Below the pieces are notes generated by a model, which did not search any database, was not told the origin of the DNA, and saw only the letters and a program-made list of their open reading frames with translations. Below are positions 56,901 through 64,000 of a stretch of 64,000 nucleotides of DNA, in pieces. The DNA comes from Rotaria sordida (taxonomy: Eukaryota; Rotifera; Eurotatoria; Philodinida; Philodinidae), in assembly GCA_905250125.1 (NCBI GenBank), contig CAJNOL010001217.1:1-64000 (forward strand). Direction: 5' to 3'. The position numbers were made by a program, and so were the translations under genes. How positions within the stretch are numbered: position 1 is the stretch's first letter; each line of letters starts with the position of its first letter.

Positions 56901-58756
56901 CAATATATATAAATGTACTCATGAGTATAAGAGATATTCTCTAGAGTGAAATTTTCATGAGTAGAACTCGATGACTACTTTTACTATTATATAATACATA
57001 AAATGTATACAATTAAAAGAAGAATTATTTTTCTAAAACTATAATATTGTTAAAAAGAATATCATCATTCTGTTTTTTTTTTAAATATACAGACAATAAC
57101 AGTTGCCAATTCGACTTCTTCAAACTTATGTCTACAATAGAGTGTAACATGTTTAAAGAAGGAATCATAATCATTGCTTTCTATATGACATATATAAATT
57201 AGACACCCGACATTAATGTGTATAAAACACAAGTGAGAAAAGAAGAGTCAGGTGAGAGATGGATAATTTTTGGAACGACATGCATAACTGTAAGAAAGAT
57301 GCTACGTAAACATTTCGGCTTATGATGGATGTCTGTATAAAAAAAGAAAATGAATAGGAGAAGAAAGTACGTGAGAGAAATGCAATACATTTTGAATATC
57401 AGCTAATTACAAAAATTCAACTGAAAATTCTGATTTTTTTTGTTTTTATTAATAAAACTGCTGTTTAATCACACATTCAATTAAAAAAAAATGATCGATT
57501 GTTTGTTTGTAACTCTCATCACCTGATCAAATTGTTTATTTTTTATTTTCATTTTTTTTTCTCTAGAGAGACAACATTTTATCCATAACAATAAGAGGAA
57601 AATATGTTATAACACTTCTATCGGAAAATATTCAGCAATTAGACGTCGCGTTAGTCATTTTTCTTCTTTCGATATTTTTAAAAGTGAGGAAAGCAATTTT
57701 GTCTCACTACCAACTTACACCACATCTATTACATCAAAGGTATAATAAGGATTAGTCTATGTGAATAAGAGAGCGAGAGAGAGAGAAAAGTGCTCACCCA
57801 TTTATAGACTTAAAAATAAGGACCATTTTTACCACCATTACTCTATCGACTCTCTTAACCGAAATAAGCCGACCGATAATTTTATATTATATTCTTGTTC
57901 ATTTTGCTTATTCACAAAAAAACAAACGAACTTGACTTTGCCGAATCGTTTGAAATTAAATTACATCATTTGTTGTCGGTTAACGGACAGTAAAAGAAAA
58001 AGTGTAGATTGTTATGTGTAAAACGAAACAAGAGAGAGGGATCAAATCAGAGTGATCAGTCAAATGAAATACTATCAAACACGAGAAAGAAACAAGCCGA
58101 TCAAATTATGACTTAGAAAACGAGATTTATTTATCAAGATCAACATATTGTTATATGTGTCTGTGTTTTTCTGAGAAAAAATTTGAACTTTGCAGAGATG
58201 TAACTCAGTGCTAAAGACGCAGGAAAAGGGATGTTACATCCCTCATGAGTTATGTTCTTGAAACTTTATTATTTTCTATCAAATGAAGAAAGTATCTTTA
58301 AGTTTTCCATGGTCTTGAATTTTGTAGTAACCTCGGAACATCATCTCTACCGATAATATTAATCAGTTGAAAAATATAAGAAAAAATTATTATAAACACC
58401 AATATTGAACTTCTTTTGAATCCAAAGTTTAACATGATTACTATATGACAATTTGTTATCGTTTATATTCATAACGAAATATTTCCTTCGATCAATATAA
58501 GAAAAATTCTTGTTTGCTGATTCAATGAAAGAAGAAATAATCATGTCACATTTTTTTCTCACGTAACCAATCCAAATATATTGTGACAATTTTTCAATTG
58601 TAAGTCATTGGTTATTTGACAGAAAAAAGAAAAAAGATAGAGACAATATATATATATATTATATATATACCAATATTGATTTAAAGAATCATATTTTTTC
58701 TCTCTCAAATAAAATTTGTTCAATATTTGTTATTCGTTTTGAATAATAACTTTACA
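53925..58756. other. Long AT-rich intergenic region, with a small MITE candidate
   Basis: No conserved exon was found. It contains CT-rich and T-rich runs (54121-54180), TA runs (58649-58672) and a MITE-like unit at 55182-55399. A self-complementary GGGATGTTACATCCC lies near 58228. The right part is probably the 5' region of the forkhead gene. Confidence 0.4.
55182..55399. mobile_element. Short MITE-like unit
   Basis: 218 bp of above-background GC bounded by TAGGGATGTGCAGT and the complement of TAGAGATGTACAGT. No coding frame. Target duplication not clear. Confidence 0.4.
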
Positions 58757-59962
58757 ATGAATGATGATTATTATCTTTCTCATGGTCCTTTACATGAACA
58801 TAATCGTATACTACCAGAAATAACTTCTAGTTCAACAAATTATTTGTCTTATTCATTACCAGAATTTCATTCAGAAAAAACACCAAAAAAGACGAATGGA
58901 AAATTAAAACAACAACAACAACATCATCGAGCAAAAACAAATTTATCAAAAACAAAAACACAAATTACAGAAAAAGAAGCAAAAGAAGCTATTATGAAAG
59001 GTTTAGTTACTGAAACAGGTGATATTGATATAACAAAATTATCAGGTGAAAAAAATAAATTTCTAGATTTTTTTTTTTGTTATTATTTTTATAATATATA
59101 TTTATCATTAGGTACATCAACACTATCTCAACAAGGTCGACGATTTGGTGCTGATGTTAAACCACCATGTAAGACAAAAAAAAGAATGATGTACTTTATT
59201 TAATTTAATGATTTATTTAATTTAGTTTCATATATTGCTCTTATTACATTAGCTATTGAAAGTTCAAAAGATGGTAAAATGACTCTTAAAGGTAAATAAT
59301 AGAATTATTTTCATATTATTTTAAAAATTTATTTATTTATTTTTTTTTAATTTTTATTAGAAATCTATAAATTTATTCAAGATCGTTATCCATTTTATAA
59401 TGAACAAACAAAACAACGTTGGCAAAATTCTATACGTCATAATCTATCATTAAATGATTGTTTTGTTAAAATTCCACGAACATCATCTGATAATTGTTTA
59501 TTAACAGGAGATAAAAGTAAAGGTAGTTATTGGACATTACATGAAAAAGCTAACAATATGTTTGGAAATGGTACAAGTTTTTTACGTCGATCAACTCGTT
59601 TTAAAACACGTTCAAAATTATCTCCAGCTAAACCAATACTTGCTTCATGTTCAACAAATAGTAGTTCAGGTGAAGGAGAAACATCATGTTCATTTGATTA
59701 TGATCATATATCATCATCAACAACATCAAATATATATTCACAACATTATCATCATAATTATTCATTTGTTTCAACATCATCTTGGATTCCACCACCTCAG
59801 CAACAACAACAACAACAACAACAACAACCTGTTCATGATTCTTTTAATATGACACCAGCATCTATACAATTTCCATGTTATACAGATCATTTATCATCAT
59901 TTTATGGTACACAAAATAGTTCAAATAGTTATTATAATTCAAATAATCATCAATACAAATAG
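58757..59962 (+). CDS. Forkhead-box transcription factor
   Basis: Exons 58757-59045, 59112-59168, 59226-59291 and 59361-59962 close in phase to 337 aa. The forkhead domain begins at [20 protein letters not shown], continues [17 protein letters not shown] and [20 protein letters not shown] (recognition helix 3), and ends [17 protein letters not shown] then FLRRSTRFK. It binds DNA in the nucleus. Wing 1 has an enlarged loop ([16 protein letters not shown], about 6-7 residues longer than usual). The N-terminus is Gln/Lys-rich; the C-terminus is Ser/Tyr/His-rich with a poly-Gln run and no recognised repression motif. Subfamily cannot be fixed by eye. The ATG at 58757 is the first Met with coding-like sequence after it; one further upstream in-frame start would add a hydrophobic stretch and is less likely. 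Confidence 0.9.
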
Positions 59963-61113
59963 AAATAAACTCTTTGTCCTTTTTCTTCTCCTATTTTGGT
60001 GTGTTCTATTACCAGATGTTTATTACACTTTTTTTGTTTTTGTATATTTGGTTATTCCACAATTGAAGATATAAGTACGTTTTTTTTTCCCATTAGGCTG
60101 ATAATGTCATGTTATTCTCGACACAAAAAAGATTTTTTTTCTGTATATCAATATGTGGACACGTACATAATTAAGGCAAGAGTAGTTGCAATAGCTAAGA
60201 CAAGACTCAATCATTTTTTTCCTCTTTATTCTTAATAGCAAATGATAACAGTATATACAGAAGATTTTTTTTTCTTGCTTTCTCTTCTTTCTTAGATCGT
60301 ATCCTTTCTAGTACTAATGCGTTTTTTTTCGATCTTATCCAACAAATGCAGAGTATAAATCGAGAAAATGTTAACATCGTTAAGTAACACGTTGCTAGCA
60401 CTGCTGCGTAAATATTTTTAGATTCTCTCCGTCTGTATATAACAGCGGTCCATTTCTACAACACTGAGCAGAAAAGAGAAAAAAGCAAAAATATAACTCG
60501 ACGAAGAAAATGGTATCGTACAACTGACTATACAGCCATCAATGGTTGTTCTATTGATGACAAGTAAACATATAGAGAAAGGCAAAAGAAGCTAAATCTA
60601 TCTGTTATTCCATACTCATATGCATCCAAATATGCATATATATATATATCTACGTAACTACTAAACCGCAATTTTTTCTCTTTATTGTCAGTGCCTACCA
60701 CTAACGCCTACATACACCAATAGTAGTATGTAAAAGCGTCCGAGAAAGAAAAGAGAGTACTTCTATATACCACATCTTTAGCGAGTTTGTTGTTGTTGTT
60801 ATTATCTATAGCGTAGGCATTAGGAACCGTGCATCGTCTTTTTTTTTTCTCTTCTAAGTTCTGTATATGTATTGGACACAAACGTTTCCATATATGCAGT
60901 AGAATAATATCTTGCTTCTTTTTTATCCTATCATTACTATTCAGTAGTCTTTACTGAAAAATATTTTATATATACTTAGGGTTTTATTTTTTTGTATTAT
61001 ATATTTTTTTATTTGAAGATCTGTTGGAAGTGTAATTATTTAAGTTCATCGTCGAATTACATTTTTTTTTTCAACTTGTTCATTAGAATTTTTAAAAGTC
61101 GCACCGGTCAAAA
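59963..61113. other. Intergenic region, forkhead 3' flank and tropomyosin 5' region
   Basis: 1.15 kb with T-rich tracts and scattered TA runs (60634-60648). No exon was seen. The last 100 bp should hold the tropomyosin leader. Confidence 0.45.
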
Positions 61114-61878
61114 ATGTCTTCAAATACAAATACAACAGCTACGATGGATTCCATCAAAAAGAAGATGCAAGCTATGAAACTTGAAAAAGAAAATGCTGTC
61201 GATCGTGCCGAACAAGCTGAACAGCGTCAAAAGGATTTTGAAGAAAAACTCAAAGCCGTAAGTTTTACTATTATTTTTTGATTGAATAGGTTTTTTTTTG
61301 ATTAATTTTTCTTTATCATTATTAGTCTGAAGAAGAAAGTAATGGTTTACAAAAAAGAATCCAACAGATCGAATCTGAACTTGATGCTGCTCAAGAACAA
61401 TTAACCGAAGCCAACGCAAAACTTGAAGCTAAAGAGAAAGCTGCTACTGATGTAAGTCTGATTTATTTTTTTTTCTTTTCTTCCGTTTCTTTCTTTTTTT
61501 ACATTCGCTTCACAATATCTATCATCAACTCTACACATATATATATACTAAATCTATCTCTTTCTCTTATTTTCTTTTCTGATTAACCGAACAGTCGTTT
61601 GTCGAGAGTATTATTCTTGTTCCTTCTTTCCTTTTTTTTTTTCTTCCCTCAGAAATAATATGCGCATATCTATCCATACATACACATTTATCTATGTATA
61701 ACCAAAAAAGAACATCAATATATTATGTAGAAGAACGAAGATTTTTCTAAAAATAAAAAAAAAGTAATATTAATCATGACGCAAGATAATCTAAGTATAT
61801 TATTGGCTAAAGGCCAAATAAATGCAATTGAATTTTATAATTTATTTAAAAATCGTCATCCACAATTATCATCACCAC

Positions 61879-61913
<35 letters not shown>

Positions 61914-63654
61914 GTAAAAACAAATAAAAATAAAACAAATCGTTCATCAACATCAAAATCACGTTTTCATGCATATCAACAACAACCAATACAACGATCA
62001 AATTATGTTATATCAAATATTTTACATAATGAACGTATTAAACAAATTCGCCAAAAATTTTATGATAATGAACGTTTACGTGATTATCGTTTAAATGATA
62101 ATGATGATGATACATTTCAATTATCATCAGATGATAATGAAATGTCTTGTTCGATATCTTCGACATCATCATCAAATTCATCTTCATCATCAGTAAAAAA
62201 TTCTCGTCGTCCAGTTAAACCCGGTTGTGAAATATATCAAATATCACCATATTCATCACAAATAACATTCAATTTAAAAATTTCCATTATGCAAACTGAA
62301 GTTACAGATATAATTAATGTATTAAAAGAGGTAAAATAGTTTGTGTACATGTGTCTATTCAATGAATATACACTAAAAATAATTAATTAAAATATCTATA
62401 AATAATACAGAATGAAATTTGAATTGCCATCAATAGAAAGGAAGTATAGATGATTATCTTGTTGATAGAATAAATAAAAGATAAATTTGTTTGTTTTTAT
62501 TTTTTATCTTCGAATAATTTCTTATATAAATAATTTATAATTTTAGGCTGAAGGTGAATTAACTGGACTTCAACGTCGTTTACAATTAGTTGAGGAAGAT
62601 CTTGAACGTGCTGAAGAACGTCTCACACAAACAACACAAAAACTTGACGAAGCTTCGCAAGCAGCTGATGAAAGTGAACGGTAAAATAAAAAATAAAAAA
62701 TTTTATCTTTTATATTAAGAAATAAAATATTTAATTTTATTGTGTTTAGAAGTCGCAAAGGTCTCGAACAACGTACATATCAGGATGATGAACGTATTGC
62801 TACACTTGAACAACAATTGGCTGAAGCACAACTTATTGCTGAAGATTCCGATCGAAAATACGATGAGGTAAGTTTTCTAGGCTTATCATTAAAGAAAATA
62901 ATTTTTTTTTCTCGTAGGTCGCACGTCGTATTGCTATTATGGAAGTCGATTTGGAACGTGCTGAAGATCGTGCTGAAGCTGCCGAAGCGTAAGATACATA
63001 GTTTGATTTTTTTTTCATGCACGATGATTTTTTTTTTTGGTTGATATCTTTTTCGTGCATGATTATTTTTTTGTTTTAGATAGTACGTAAATGATATGGG
63101 AAACTGGAATGTATGCATGATTTAATTTATCTTTTGCTTATTTGAATGAGATTGAAAAATATTTTTTCTTTTTTGTTTTTAGAAAAATTCTTGAACTTGA
63201 AGAAGAACTCAAAGTTGTAGGTAACAATATGAAATCACTTGAAGTATCTGAACAAGAGGTAAATTTATTTTAATTTCAATTTCTTTGACTTATATATTTA
63301 TTTATTTATTTATTTATTTATTCCTAGGCCATGCAACGTGAAGAAAGTTATGAAGAACAAATTCGTGATTTATCTACACGCCTTAAAGATGTAAGGATTT
63401 TTTTTTGTTAGAATCAAACAGATATATGCACATACATATGATTATAGGCTGAACAACGTGCCGATTTAGCTGAACGTACAATGGCTAAATTACAAAAGGA
63501 AGTCGATCGTCTCGAAGGTAATGATTTAACAAAATTGTTTCTTGTATATTATTGTTCTTTTTTTTTTATAGACGAATTACTTGCCGAAAAGGAGAAGTAC
63601 AAGAGCGTAAGCGAAGAACTCGACATGACATTGAACGAATTGTCGGGTTATTAA
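61114..63654 (+). CDS. TPM: Tropomyosin, with an internal alternative first exon
   Basis: Exons 61114-61257, 61326-61451, 62547-62680, 62750-62867, 62918-62988, 63183-63258, 63328-63390, 63448-63517 and 63572-63654. Starting at the ATG at 61144 ([18 protein letters not shown]) the protein is exactly 284 aa, the canonical tropomyosin length; an earlier in-frame ATG at 61114 would add 10 residues. It is a continuous heptad coiled coil: [97 protein letters not shown]. It binds along actin filaments and controls myosin access. Codons are GC-richer than in neighbouring genes, as expected for high expression. A second 5' exon (61776-62330) can splice in the same phase to 62547. Confidence 0.96.
61776..62330 (+). 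CDS. TPM: Alternative first exon of tropomyosin (disordered N-terminus)
   Basis: An open frame starts [19 protein letters not shown], has a donor after AAAGAG (GTAAAA), and ends at an unspliced TAG nine bases later. It is phase 0, the same as exon 2, and so joins in frame to tropomyosin exon 62547 to give a 389 aa isoform. The 185 residues hold a poly-Thr run, Ser/Asn-rich stretches, an acidic [16 protein letters not shown] patch and a final helical [13 protein letters not shown] that can lead into the coiled coil. It would replace residues 1-80 of the canonical form. Drosophila Tm1-I/C has a comparable long non-coil N-terminus. A nested separate gene is the alternative; RNA evidence is needed to tell. 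Confidence 0.6.
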
Positions 63655-64000
63655 TAATTTCAATAAATTCTATTAATATTGATTGTCGTAACAGCAACAG
63701 CAGCAGCAACCAGCATCTTTTTTTAATTCTCTTTCATTAAGACGTTCTTCTCTTCTTTTTGTCTATTAAACCCATATCACCTTTGTGTGAATTTGTATGT
63801 GCGCAGCGATGGCATCAAAATAAAACTTGCTTTTATTTCTTCTTCTTTTTACCATTAAATCAAAACAAAACAAAAAAAGTCTTCTTTTTCTTTTTAATAG
63901 AGCATGCACAACACTCACACTTCTCTTTTTCTTTTTTTTTTCTTCTTCTCTTAAAATTTATCATTTTATGTCTTTATAACTAGTTTGTTCTTTTCTTTTT
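63655..64000. other. 3' flank of tropomyosin
   Basis: T- and CT-rich sequence. An AATAAA-like word (AAAATAAAAC near 63820) could be the polyadenylation signal. No further gene begins before the window ends. Confidence 0.4.

Overview
This is a eukaryotic genomic window, AT-rich (roughly 70-75% by eye). It carries compact animal genes split by many short introns (mostly 40-100 bp) with GT-AG ends. The gene set is metazoan: Prickle, Pellino, tropomyosin, forkhead, PFKFB, NAPE-PLD, PUS7, DESI-type peptidase and PCED1-type esterase. Scattered TGTGGG-type repeats, the telomere unit I recall for bdelloid rotifers, together with the short introns and codon choice, suggest a bdelloid rotifer (Rotaria/Philodina-like). 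That assignment is inference; no marker gene is present to fix the species.

Layout. 1-6.5 kb is an accessory-looking block of higher GC. It holds two TIR-domain genes as a near-perfect head-to-head palindrome (axis near 1997), whose centre is a G-rich then C-rich telomere-like hairpin. Similar hairpins lie on both outer sides, followed by a 0.87 kb fold-back element. 6.8-31.7 kb is ordinary gene space, all on the minus strand: PCED1-like esterase (6816-8010), DESI-like PPPDE peptidase (9672-10785), prickle (12183-15695), PUS7 pseudouridine synthase (19466-23909) and bifunctional PFKFB (24124-31718, two alternative 5' exons). 33.5-45 kb is repeat-rich and gene-poor. It contains a decayed Tigger/pogo transposon with intact ends and TA duplication, a decayed multi-exon gene interrupted by a telomere-like hairpin, more hairpins, a minisatellite, an intact GC-rich orphan ORF (41832-42338) and a degenerate hAT-like element. 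45-50.5 kb is AT-rich with no gene seen. 50.5-64 kb is gene space again: pellino (minus) diverging from NAPE-PLD (plus), then a forkhead gene and tropomyosin (plus). The tropomyosin gene has an internal alternative first exon encoding a 185-residue, largely disordered N-terminus.

I rebuilt exon structures by hand, requiring GT-AG ends, consistent reading phase and family similarity. For PCED1, DESI, prickle, PUS7, PFKFB, NAPE-PLD, the forkhead gene and tropomyosin all exon phases close, giving 329, 316, 742, 603, 562 (or 527), 353, 337 and 284 aa. The pellino first exon is not resolved. The genes do not form one pathway. The points most worth following are the family of G-then-C telomere-like hairpins and the palindrome built around one of them, the tropomyosin and PFKFB alternative starts, and the orphan ORF.
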